Assembly (NCBI RefSeq): GCF_000166135.1 | Contig: NC_014666.1 | Location: 8,420,601-8,484,600 of the forward strand | Source of the DNA: Pseudofrankia inefficax | Lineage (GTDB): Bacteria > Actinomycetota > Actinomycetes > Frankiales > Frankiaceae | Direction of reading: 5' to 3' | DNA length: 64,000 nucleotides | Shown: piece by piece, positions 9,023 through 17,329 of the stretch | Layout of the letters: each line of letters opens with the position of its first letter | How positions within the stretch are numbered: the stretch's first letter is position 1 | Notes under the pieces: model-generated | Databases searched by the model: none | Seen by the model: only the letters and a program-made list of their open reading frames with translations | Told to the model about the DNA's origin: nothing | Translations under genes and position numbers: made by a program

Positions 9023-10003
9023 TCACGCTTTGGTGGCCGGCGTGCCATCTGCGCGACGGGTGCCCCCAGGGCGCGGCATACCGGCCGATTGTCCGTCACC
9101 CTCGGCCACGGCGGCCACCCTGTCCCGCGCGAGGCCCGCGATCCCGGCGGCGATGAGCACCAGCGCGGCGACGAAGGCGACGAGGTGCGGGCCGGTCGGG
9201 ACCGGCTCGTCGAACAGCGTCAGGCCCAGCACCACCGGCAGGAAGGCGGAGATGCCGCTGGTCACCGGGAAGGCGATCACCGCGGCCTGCCCCTGCAGGC
9301 CGCGCTGCTCCAGGCCGATCGCCAGCACGGAGAACACGATCAGCAGGTAGAAGGCCGGCCCGCTCAGCAGATCGAACACGTAGGAGGCGATGGGATCCCC
9401 GCTGGAACGACGCTCGTCGAGGGCCAGTCCGAACTGGCGGGTCGCGAGCGTCGCGATCGCGTAGGCGACCCCGGCCGCGACGCCGAACAGGAACGCGGCG
9501 GTCGCCACCCGTCCCCCGAGGGCGGCGCGGTTCGCGCCGAGCGCGGCCAGCAGCGCGAAGACCAGCCCGGTGGACAGGAACAGCAACAGGACCTTCGTGC
9601 TGGCCATCGACCCGACCCCGCCGTGGCGCGCGAACGCGTAGGCGAGGAGCGCGACCCCCGCGACCATCAGGCAGATCGCCGCCGCCCCTGCGTGGCTGAG
9701 GTGCTCGCGCAGCGCGTGACCGGCCAGCAGGGTGAAGACGATCATGTCGAGCGCCATCACCGGGCCGACGAGCGCCACCGGCGCGACCGACAGTGCGTAC
9801 ACCTCCAGCAGGAAGGCCGCCGTCTCCACCGCGAGGCCGGCCAGCCACAGCGGCCGACGGACGAGCCGGGCCAGCAGGCCGAGCCCGAGGCCGCGGCCGG
9901 CGTCCTCGCGGCGAGCCGCCTTCGCCTGCACCAACGGCGCGACCCCGTACAACGCCGCCGAACCGATCGTCGCCGGCAGCCCGTACCCGATTGCCGCGCT
10001 CAC
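9023..10003 (-). CDS. EamA/DMT-like multi-pass transporter
   Basis: 326-residue membrane protein with about nine to ten hydrophobic segments (for example L-W-L-A-G-L-A-V-E-T-A-A-F-L near 50, V-L-L-L-F-L-S-T-G-L-V-F-A-L near 140, and V-A-F-V-A-A-L-V-L-I-A-A-G near 280). The two-fold repeat of the drug/metabolite transporter superfamily is recognisable, with some likeness to the NIPA branch. The last 35 residues are charged and probably cytosolic. It is the last gene of the leftward cassette 9.0-13.8 kb, 34 bases after the MGDG-synthase-like gene. It might export a product or intermediate; substrate not known. Confidence 0.75.
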   Translation of the reverse strand: MSAAIGYGLPATIGSAALYGVAPLVQAKAARREDAGRGLGLGLLARLVRRPLWLAGLAVETAAFLLEVYALSVAPVALVGPVMALDMIVFTLLAGHALREHLSHAGAAAICLMVAGVALLAYAFARHGGVGSMASTKVLLLFLSTGLVFALLAALGANRAALGGRVATAAFLFGVAAGVAYAIATLATRQFGLALDERRSSGDPIASYVFDLLSGPAFYLLIVFSVLAIGLEQRGLQGQAAVIAFPVTSGISAFLPVVLGLTLFDEPVPTGPHLVAFVAALVLIAAGIAGLARDRVAAVAEGDGQSAGMPRPGGTRRADGTPATKA

Positions 10004-10037
10004 CGACCTCCCCCGCCGAGCCTTCGAGAAGCGTCGG

Positions 10038-11339
10038 TCACCGACCAGGGGTCAGGCCGACGAGGGCCAACGCCTTGCCAAAGGCGTCTTCCCACTCCCG
10101 GGGACCGCGGGTGACCCGAGTGGTCGGCGGCCGCACCCCGTCGAGCGCGGCCAGCACCGAGCGGGTGAGCGCGCGCGGGTCGCGGCCGGCGATCTCGGCA
10201 CCGCCCTTCTCCAGCTCCCCCTGCAGGTTGTCCCGGCCGTGGCCCGGCACGACGTCCAGCAGCAGCAGGTCGCGACCGACGACCCGCGCCTCGCTGCACG
10301 TGTCGCCGGACGAGGTCACGACCAGGTCGGCGGCGGCCATGAGCTGGGGAATCCGGTCGGTGAAGCCAAACGGGATCACCCGGTGCTCGCGCTCGGCCAG
10401 CGCCGCGAGCCGGCGGGCCAGCTTGGCGTTGTGCCCGGCGACGGCGAAGACCCACACGCCTGCCGCCGCCATCGCCTCGGCCGCCGCGACCAGCGGGCCG
10501 AGGCCCCAGGCACCGGACATCAACAGCACGCAGCGCGCCTCCAGCGGGATGCCGAAGGCGAGCCGGGCGTCCCGCTGCGTCGGCGCCTCGTAGAACGGGG
10601 CCCGCACCGGCGTCGGGACGACAGCGATCTCGGCACGCGGGTGGAACCGGCGGACGTAGCGCATCGCGGTCGGCGAGGTGACCAGGTAGAGGTCGGTGTT
10701 CTGATGCACCCACAGCCGGTGCGGGCAGACGTCCGTGCAGAACACCACCGTGACCAGGCCGGGGAAGTCGGCCTTGACCCGGCTGGCGGCGGCCGCGCCG
10801 GTGGCGAAGACGGAGATGACCACGCTCACCGGTTCCCGGGTCAGCTCGTCGCGCATCCGCGGCACCAGGAAGCGGCTGGACAGGGCGTCGATCGCGGTCG
10901 CGATCCGGCCGCCGGTCCGCAGCTGGTTGAAGTGGAACGCGTCGTAGAGGCCGGGGACCTCCAGCATCCCGCGGAACACCGCCTCGCCGAGGCGCCCACC
11001 GGGCCCGCCGAGCATCCGCAGGCTGTCCAGCGTGCGGACCCGCATCTGCCGGGCCTCCAGCGAGGAGGCACAGGCCTGGGCCATCACGTGGTGCCCCATG
11101 CCGAGCGAGCCGGTCAGCAGCAGGGCACCCCCGCTCGGGCGCGGGCGCGCGAACGGGACGTCGAACCCGCGCATCCCTGGGTACGGGCCGCCGGCCGACC
11201 GGGCCTGTCTCGCCTGCCCGGGTGAGGTTCCCGAGTCGGGCAGGGTCGGCACGTCCTCGGGCCGGAACGGGACCGTCGGGACCTGAGCCGGATCCCCGAT
11301 CCGGGCGCCACGGGCGGGCCAGGCGGACTCGGCCGCCAT
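10038..11339 (-). CDS. MGDG-synthase/GT28-like glycosyltransferase
   Basis: 433 residues. After a disordered N-terminal 65 residues comes the MGDG-synthase-type nucleotide-sugar transferase pattern: L-L-T-G-S-L-G-M-G-H-H near residue 72, and in the C-terminal half V-I-P-F-G-F-T-D-R-I-P-Q-L-M-A-A-A-D-L-V-V-T-S-S-G-D-T, the GT-B acceptor/donor region of GT28-like enzymes (MurG is a relative). It probably transfers a sugar from a UDP-sugar to a lipid or small acceptor. The ATG at 11339 shares one base with the stop of the epimerase gene (TGATG), implying translational coupling. Confidence 0.75.
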   Translation of the reverse strand: MAAESAWPARGARIGDPAQVPTVPFRPEDVPTLPDSGTSPGQARQARSAGGPYPGMRGFDVPFARPRPSGGALLLTGSLGMGHHVMAQACASSLEARQMRVRTLDSLRMLGGPGGRLGEAVFRGMLEVPGLYDAFHFNQLRTGGRIATAIDALSSRFLVPRMRDELTREPVSVVISVFATGAAAASRVKADFPGLVTVVFCTDVCPHRLWVHQNTDLYLVTSPTAMRYVRRFHPRAEIAVVPTPVRAPFYEAPTQRDARLAFGIPLEARCVLLMSGAWGLGPLVAAAEAMAAAGVWVFAVAGHNAKLARRLAALAEREHRVIPFGFTDRIPQLMAAADLVVTSSGDTCSEARVVGRDLLLLDVVPGHGRDNLQGELEKGGAEIAGRDPRALTRSVLAALDGVRPPTTRVTRGPREWEDAFGKALALVGLTPGR

Positions 11340-12472
11340 CACCGCTCCACCGGGCTCGCCGCCAGGCCGGCGCGGCGCGCCGACGGCGTGGCCGGCGCGC
11401 CGTCCTGCCGGCTGGGCTCGCGGGCGGTCGCGTCGTCGGCCGGCGCTGCCGGGACAGCCGGCCTGCGCGGCCGCCCGGCCGGCGACCCGTCGACGCCCGC
11501 CTGATCCGCCCGCTTGCCACTCTTCCCGTCGGCCCTGTTGGCGCGGTACCACTCGACGTACTGGCGCACCCCGTCGTGGAACGTCGTCGTCGGCCGCCAG
11601 TCGAGCAGCCGGGCGGCCCGCTCGGCGGACACCTCACGGCCGCGGTAGTCGCCGGGCCGGGCCGGCACGTGCTCGATCTCCACGCCAGGGAAGTGGGCCC
11701 GCACGGCCTCGGCCATGTCGAGGACGCTGATGCGCTCGGCGCCCTCCAGCGCGATCGTCTCGTTCTCGGCGGCGGGCGCGGTCAACGCGCGGACATGCGC
11801 GTCGGCCAGGTCACGGACGTACACGTACCGGCGGAACTGGCGACCGTCACCGGCGACCGTGAGCGGCTCGCCGGCGACCGCGCGGGCGACGAAGCGGGCC
11901 AGCACCAGCTCGTCGCGCATCCCGGGACCGTACGGGATCCCGTAGCGCAGGATCGTGAACGGCAGGCCGTAGGTCTCCCGGTAGCTGTGCAGCAGCAGCT
12001 CGGCCGCCAGCTTGGTGGACGTGTAGATATGACCGGCCCGGCCGAGCTCGATGACGGAGTCCTCCGTCAGGCTCTCGCCGCCCGCCGCCCCGACCTCGGG
12101 CCTCCCGTCGGCGTCGGGCACGGCGCCATAGACCCAGACGGTGCTGGCGAACAGCACCCGGCGCACGCCGGTCCGGCGGGCGGCCTCGCAGACGTTGCCG
12201 GTGCCCTCGACGTTGAGCCGCACGGTGCCGACCGGGTCGGCGAAGGCCAGGTCGACGTTCGACATGCCGGCGATGTGGAAGACCGCGTCGCAGCCGTCGA
12301 ACGCGCCGGCCACGGCCTCGAGGTCGAGGACGTCGACCACCCGGTGATCGGCCCGCGTGTCGGCGCCGTTCACGGCCAGGTCCAGCGCGCGGACCTCGTG
12401 GCCCGCGTCGAGCAGCCGGTCGACCACGTGCGCGCCGATGAAGCCGGAACCGCCAGTAACAGCAACTCGCAT
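11339..12472 (-). CDS. NAD-dependent epimerase/dehydratase (extended SDR)
   Basis: 377 residues, starting M-R-V-A-V-T-G-G-S-G-F-I-G, the glycine-rich NAD-binding motif (G-G-S-G-F-I-G, residues 7-13) of extended short-chain dehydrogenases acting on nucleotide sugars. A Y-T-S-T-K segment near residue 150, with lysine in the usual position and a Y-K-like active-site spacing, is present, as is the L-R-Y-G-I-P-Y-G-P-G-M-R substrate loop. Likely converts one NDP-sugar to another. The last 60 residues are Ala/Pro/Arg-rich and outside the normal fold. Upstream gene is the aminotransferase (166-base gap); downstream the glycosyltransferase overlaps. Confidence 0.8.
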   Translation of the reverse strand: MRVAVTGGSGFIGAHVVDRLLDAGHEVRALDLAVNGADTRADHRVVDVLDLEAVAGAFDGCDAVFHIAGMSNVDLAFADPVGTVRLNVEGTGNVCEAARRTGVRRVLFASTVWVYGAVPDADGRPEVGAAGGESLTEDSVIELGRAGHIYTSTKLAAELLLHSYRETYGLPFTILRYGIPYGPGMRDELVLARFVARAVAGEPLTVAGDGRQFRRYVYVRDLADAHVRALTAPAAENETIALEGAERISVLDMAEAVRAHFPGVEIEHVPARPGDYRGREVSAERAARLLDWRPTTTFHDGVRQYVEWYRANRADGKSGKRADQAGVDGSPAGRPRRPAVPAAPADDATAREPSRQDGAPATPSARRAGLAASPVER

Positions 12473-12638
12473 GTCAGTGCTCCAAACGGGGGAACCTCCG
12501 CCGGGACGGCCGGACGAGAACGACCGCGACGGCGACGGCTCGCGGATCTGCGCGGGAGACGGGAGAAGTCCGGCTCGCGACGGCCGAGGACGTGCGTCAC
12601 GCGTCGAGCCGCCGGTCGGCAGTCTGCCCGGACTTTCC

Positions 12639-13769
12639 TCAGCCGGTCAGCAACTGCGCTCTCAGCGCCCCGGAGAGGCCGGTCAGAACGTGGTCGGCCT
12701 CGGCGTCCGTCATATCCGAATGGATGGGCAGGCAGATATGCCGGGCGCAGACGTCCTCGGCGACGGGAAGCGTCCCCGCGGCGAGGCTCTCGAAGACCGG
12801 CTGCTGGTGCAGCGGGGCCTCGTAGACCTCGCCGGCAAGACCCACCCCATGCTTTTCCTTGAGCTCCTTGCGCAGAGATGTCCGGTCGACACCGGAACTC
12901 GGCAGCACTATGTACTTGTAGTAGTTGTTCACGTCGGCGGGCGGCGTCCGCGGCCGTTCCAGACCGGGGTTGGCGTCGATCGCCGCGTCGTAGCGCGCGG
13001 CGATCCGAGCCCGGACCGCGAGAAACTCCGGCAATCGGCGCAGATGTACGAGCCCGGTGACGGCATGGATCTCACTCATCCGCCACGCGTAACCCTGCCG
13101 AATGTGGACGTTGCCCAGGAAACCTGCTTTCCCCTGGTCCCGGTAAAGAAGCGCCTCATCCCGGATCCGGTCGTCGGAGGTGACGATCATGCCGCCCTCG
13201 CCGCTGGTGATGACCTTCGTCGGGTAGAAGGAGAAGGCCGCGGCGACGCCGAACTGGCCGGCGTACCGGCCGGCGCGCTGGGAGCCGTGCGCGTGCGCTG
13301 CGTCCTCGACGAGGGCCAGTCCACGCTTGTCACACAGCGCCCGCAGCGCGCTGACGCCGGCCGGGATGAGCCCGCCGACATGGACGACGACGACGGCCTT
13401 CGTCCGCTCGGTCAGCACCTCGGCCACCGTCTCGGCCGACAGCGCGAAGGTGTTCGGGTCTACGTCCGCGAACACCGGTCGCCCACCGGCCCGCTGCACG
13501 GCGAAGGCGGTCGCCGCGAAGGTGTTCGTCGGCAGCACGACGTCGGCCCCCGCCACGTCCACGGCCCGCAGGATGATCTCCAACGCGGCCGTCCCGCTGT
13601 TCACCGCGATCGCGAACGGAGCGGCGTGCGCCCGCGCGAAGGCGTTCTCGAACTCACGGGTGTACGGGCCGAGGGTGAGCTGACCGGTGGCCAGGATTTC
13701 GGCCGTCGCCGCCGCGATCTCGGCACGGTCCGCCTCGGAGAAGACGATTCTCGCCGCTGGCACCTGCAC
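12639..13769 (-). CDS. DegT/DnrJ/EryC1/StrS-family aminotransferase
   Basis: 376 residues with all hallmarks of the sugar aminotransferase family: G-P-Y-T-R-E-F-E near 37, N-S-G-T-A-A-L near 58, D-V-D-P-N-T-F-A near 100, V-H-V-G-G near 129, E-D-A-A-H-A-H-G-S near 155, and the PLP-lysine segment F-Y-P-T-K-V-I-T-S-G-E-G-G near 183-195. Such enzymes transfer an amino group from glutamate or glutamine to a keto-sugar nucleotide. Length is normal. First gene of the leftward cassette; with the epimerase and glycosyltransferase it suggests assembly and transfer of an aminosugar. Confidence 0.85.
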   Translation of the reverse strand: MQVPAARIVFSEADRAEIAAATAEILATGQLTLGPYTREFENAFARAHAAPFAIAVNSGTAALEIILRAVDVAGADVVLPTNTFAATAFAVQRAGGRPVFADVDPNTFALSAETVAEVLTERTKAVVVVHVGGLIPAGVSALRALCDKRGLALVEDAAHAHGSQRAGRYAGQFGVAAAFSFYPTKVITSGEGGMIVTSDDRIRDEALLYRDQGKAGFLGNVHIRQGYAWRMSEIHAVTGLVHLRRLPEFLAVRARIAARYDAAIDANPGLERPRTPPADVNNYYKYIVLPSSGVDRTSLRKELKEKHGVGLAGEVYEAPLHQQPVFESLAAGTLPVAEDVCARHICLPIHSDMTDAEADHVLTGLSGALRAQLLTG

Positions 13770-14534
13770 CGGTTCCCCCAGTCTTCCCGATCGCTGTCTC
13801 CCCGATCGCGCCTCGCACCGATTTCGGGTGCTCGCGGCCGGCCAGGTTCCTAAGCTCCCGGACCGCCGACCGCCCGGATCGCCGACGGCGCGGCACCGCT
13901 CGGAGGATCCTCGATCCGCCCCCGTTCGACACCGGCGCCGTCAGCAGACGTTAACCGCTCTCGGCCACTGCGGCCCGTCGTATCCGTCGCGCGAGATCCG
14001 GAAGCCCCGACTTTGCCGGACCGTTTGGCTTGCTCCGGCCCTTTCCCGGCACCTCGGCCGAAAAAGGGCTGACGAGAACAAAAAGAACCGCCGTCAGGAA
14101 AGACGAGAGCGAGACGCGGCCCGGCCGGTCCAACTTAGCCCGGCGGCAATAGCGCGCAGAAGTTCGAGAACACGCGGAAGCGAACAAAAGGTCCGCAAAC
14201 ATATGGACGCCCCGACAGTCCATTGACTCCTGACGTACGGGGGGAACGCAGGAGATCCGGTCCATCGGGGCGTGGGTTCACACTACGTCCCCCGAACGTC
14301 CAGGTGGATGGGACCAAAGTCTCTACTTTTACCTCTAGGCGGACAGACCACTTCTACGCTCCGAATTGGTTTGACAACTTTCCGCAACGCAAGTTCCATC
14401 CTCACCAACCGCATCTGGAATTCCAGCAGGTAGACGCGCCCGATCAGATCGGCGATGGCACCTTTGGGTCACCATCTGGTAACTGTGTTCGCTCAGCTGC
14501 CTCACGGAAACGATTGTCTGCTTCACTGTCAGGT
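13770..14534. other. Divergent intergenic region, about 0.76 kb
   Basis: Lies between the leftward aminotransferase cassette and the rightward Nit1-type cluster, so it should carry promoters for both. The middle part (about 14160-14420) is distinctly poorer in G+C than its surroundings. A TTGACA at about 14370 could be a -35 box but no convincing -10 was found. The open frame reaching upstream of 14535 is unlikely to be coding. Confidence 0.5.
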
Positions 14535-15374
14535 GTGCCGCTGCGAGAGGTGCGCGACGCGCACCGACATCTCGGAGTACTCCCCGCCTTCGGCTTCTAC
14601 GGCGGGCCGCCGGTGACGCCGGATGTCTCGGCGCGTGGCACCCTCGCCGAGCTGCGCGCCGACCTGGACCGCGAAGGCACCGCCAGGGCACTGGTCATCC
14701 CGAACTACGGGGTCCCGGACGTGGCGGTCACCTTCGGCTTCAACGAGCTGTGCGTCGAGGCCGCGCAGGCCGACGACCGGATCCGGGCCGGCCTGTGGGT
14801 GTCGCCGCGACCGGCGGACGCGGCGCTGACCGAGCAGGCGCTCCAGCTCGCCGGTGAACGGGGCGTCGCGGCGCTGAAACTGAGCTTCCTGCTCGGCGGC
14901 CGCGCCGACGCCCCGGACTGCGCACCCCAGCTGGACGCGATCTTCGCCACGGCGGCGGCGCGCGACCTGGTGGTGCACGTCCACACCTCACCAGGAGCCG
15001 CCTCCGACATCGACGTCGTCGGGCATCTCGTCGACCGGTACGCCGACGACGTGCGCATTCACCTCGTGCACCTCGGTGGCGGCGTGAGCGGGCACATCAA
15101 GCTGATCGGCGGCCGGTTCTTCGACTGGGTCGCCGCCGGCAAGCGGGTCTACACCGATACCAGCTGGGCGGTCGGCTTCGCGCCCCGCTGGCTGGCCACC
15201 GAGATCGAACGGCGCGGCCTCGGCCACGACCGGCTGCTGTTCGCCAGCGACGAGCCCTGGGGCGACCACCCGGGCGAACTCGCCCGGCTGGCGGCGGCCG
15301 TCGGCGACGGGGAGCTGGCCCGGCACGTCTTCACCGACAACTTCGACACCCTCTACGGCTGCCACTCGCCCTGA
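14535..15374 (+). CDS. Amidohydrolase-2/TIM-barrel metal-dependent hydrolase
   Basis: 279 residues. The N-terminal D-A-H-R-H-L-G (near residue 8) gives the H-x-H metal pair of amidohydrolases. V-H-V-H-T near 145, H-L-V-H-L-G-G near 175 and F-A-S-D-E-P-W-G-D near 235, with the strand-8 aspartate, complete the metal site. Likely hydrolyses an amide, lactone or ring. The GTG at 14535 is chosen because the H-x-H motif then sits at a usual distance; a GTG at 14550 is an alternative. It is 171 bases upstream of the Sll0783-like gene in the same direction and may be an accessory member of that cluster. Confidence 0.7.
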   Translation: MPLREVRDAHRHLGVLPAFGFYGGPPVTPDVSARGTLAELRADLDREGTARALVIPNYGVPDVAVTFGFNELCVEAAQADDRIRAGLWVSPRPADAALTEQALQLAGERGVAALKLSFLLGGRADAPDCAPQLDAIFATAAARDLVVHVHTSPGAASDIDVVGHLVDRYADDVRIHLVHLGGGVSGHIKLIGGRFFDWVAAGKRVYTDTSWAVGFAPRWLATEIERRGLGHDRLLFASDEPWGDHPGELARLAAAVGDGELARHVFTDNFDTLYGCHSP

Positions 15375-15545
15375 CCGGCCCGTCACCGAGGCTCGCCACC
15401 GGCGATCGCCGACCGAGGGCCGGCCGGCCCGCCCTCAGGCCCACAGCGGGATCACAGACCGGTGGGCGATCTCCACTTCACAGTTGAACCGTGCCAGAAG
15501 GATCAGAACTACCCAGGCCGCTGAGTAGAAGGGAAGTCGCCCCCG

Positions 15546-16055
15546 ATGGAGCTGACCGAGCTGGAGCAGCAGAGCATCGCCGAGGTCCCGCACCCGTCAC
15601 TGCCGCCCGGCAGCAACCTTTACGGCTCAACCAAGATCTTTCCTGACTACCAGGCCGAGAACGGCGAGAGCTACCTGACCCTCATCCACGGCATCGCGCA
15701 CGAGTCGTCCGTGAGCTTCGTGGCGATCCTGCAGGCGACCCGGGCCCTGCGGAAGGGCTTCGAGTCGGTCATCTACTTCTACGGGCCGGGCGCGATGAAC
15801 GCGATGGCGACCCGGGGCTTCCCACACACCGGCGACTCCGCGTTCGCCGGCGAGCACAACATCAACAATCAGCTGGAGACCTTCATCAAGGAGGGCGGGA
15901 AGGTCTACGTCTGCCGGTTCGGCCTGTCCCTGCACGGGCTGCGCGAGGAAGACCTGATCGAGGGCGTCATCCCGGCGCATCCGCTGGACATCCAGGACTG
16001 CGTGATCCATTACGCCCGCAAGGGCGCCGTCATCAACTCGACCTACATGTTCTGA
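15546..16055 (+). CDS. Sll0783/MSMEG_0572-family protein of the Nit1 cluster
   Basis: 169 residues. The whole protein matches my memory of the Sll0783/MSMEG_0572 family: P-G-S-N-L-Y-G near 21, F-P-D-Y-Q-A-E-N-G-E-S-Y-L near 33, Y-F-Y-G-P-G-A-M-N near 74, N-N-Q-L-E-T-F-I-K-E-G-G-K-V near 106 and D-C-V-I-H-Y near 150. Its biochemical role is unknown; in Synechocystis Sll0783 is induced by nitrogen starvation. It opens the conserved part of the cluster. The stop overlaps the ATG of the radical SAM gene (TGATG at 16053-16057). The ATG at 15546 has AAGGGAAG upstream. Confidence 0.85.
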   Translation: MELTELEQQSIAEVPHPSLPPGSNLYGSTKIFPDYQAENGESYLTLIHGIAHESSVSFVAILQATRALRKGFESVIYFYGPGAMNAMATRGFPHTGDSAFAGEHNINNQLETFIKEGGKVYVCRFGLSLHGLREEDLIEGVIPAHPLDIQDCVIHYARKGAVINSTYMF

Positions 16056-17323
16056 TGACGCTGCCGCCCACCCCCTCCGCGGCGAGCGTCAACGCAGACG
16101 GCGGCCCCGCGGCCGCGACCACCCGCCCCGCGACGGCCGGCCAGGCCCGTCCCCCCGACCTCACGACCGACCACCTCACGACCGACCACCTCATGACGGA
16201 CAAGGCCAGCGCGGCCCTCACCGCGTCGGCCGACCTCGACACCGGCTCGCGGCTCGCGGCTGCCCGACCGGCGAGCCTGGAGACCCGGGTCGGCCTCGCG
16301 GTCCACGGCGTGCGGCTCACCGCCCCGGTGAGCCGGCGGGCCGGAGCCGGCCCGAGCGACGACGGGCACGTCGTGCTCGGCGGCCGCGGCGTCGCGCTGC
16401 CGATCGTGGCGACGAGCCGGTACGAGGTCAGCGGCGACCGGCTGCTGTTCGAGGGCACCGACCTCGGCATCCCCGTCGAGCCGGTCCGCCGGCCCCGGTT
16501 CTACGACCTCACGACGGCCGACGGCATCCGCTACGAACAGCTGGCCCGGCTGCACGGCGCCGACGTGCTGGCGACCACCGTGCTGCAGACCTGCGTCCGC
16601 TACCAGGAGGCGGACCGCTGCCGCTTCTGCGCGATCGAGGAGTCGCTGCGCGCCGGGGCCACCACCGCGCGCAAGACCCCGGCCCAGCTGGCCGAGGTCG
16701 CCGAGGCCGCGGTACGCCTCGACGGCGTGCGGCAGCTGGTGATGACGACCGGCAGCACCGCCGCGCCCGACCGCGGCGCCCGGCTGCTGGCCGAGGCGGT
16801 CCGAGCCGTGCTCGCGGCGGTTCCGGGCCTGCCGATCCAGGTCCAGTGCGAGCCCCCGGCGGATCTCGGGGCGATCCGGGAGCTGCGCGAGGCAGGCGCG
16901 AGCGCGATCGGGATCCACGTCGAGTCCCTGGACGACGCCGTCCGCGCCCGCTGGATGCCAGGAAAGGCGACCGTCCCGTTGGCCGCCTACGAGGCCGCGT
17001 GGACGGAGGCGGTCCGCGTCTTCGGCCGCAACCGGGTCTCCACCTACCTGCTCATCGGCCTCGGTGAGGACCCGGATGAGCTCGTCGCCGGCGCCGAGCG
17101 GCTCATCGGCCTGGGCGTCTACCCGTTCGTCGTCCCGTTCCGGCCGATCGCCGGCACCCTCGCCGCCCGCGACGGCGCCAGAGCGCCGGACCAGGCGGTC
17201 GTGGCGGACGTGACCCGCCGGGTCGCGGCCGCCCTGCGGGCCGCCGGGATGCGCGGGGCCGACCAGACCGCGGGCTGCGCCGCCTGCGGTGCGTGCTCGG
17301 CGCTGCCCGAGGCGGGGGGCTGA
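16055..17323 (+). CDS. Radical SAM protein, MSMEG_0568 type
   Basis: 422 residues. The iron-sulfur cysteines are C180, C189 and C192, a C-x8-C-x2-C spacing rather than the usual C-x3-C-x2-C, as I recall for this family. The C-terminal tail has a further cysteine cluster (G-C-A-A-C-G-A-C), perhaps an additional cluster ligand. The first 65 residues are Ala/Thr-rich with repeats (T-T-D-H-L), so translation could begin later, for example at the M in H-L-M-T-D-K; the overlap with the previous stop favours 16055. Chemistry unknown; it presumably acts on a small nitrogen compound with its neighbours. Confidence 0.85.
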   Translation: MTLPPTPSAASVNADGGPAAATTRPATAGQARPPDLTTDHLTTDHLMTDKASAALTASADLDTGSRLAAARPASLETRVGLAVHGVRLTAPVSRRAGAGPSDDGHVVLGGRGVALPIVATSRYEVSGDRLLFEGTDLGIPVEPVRRPRFYDLTTADGIRYEQLARLHGADVLATTVLQTCVRYQEADRCRFCAIEESLRAGATTARKTPAQLAEVAEAAVRLDGVRQLVMTTGSTAAPDRGARLLAEAVRAVLAAVPGLPIQVQCEPPADLGAIRELREAGASAIGIHVESLDDAVRARWMPGKATVPLAAYEAAWTEAVRVFGRNRVSTYLLIGLGEDPDELVAGAERLIGLGVYPFVVPFRPIAGTLAARDGARAPDQAVVADVTRRVAAALRAAGMRGADQTAGCAACGACSALPEAGG

Positions 17324-17329
17324 GGACCG

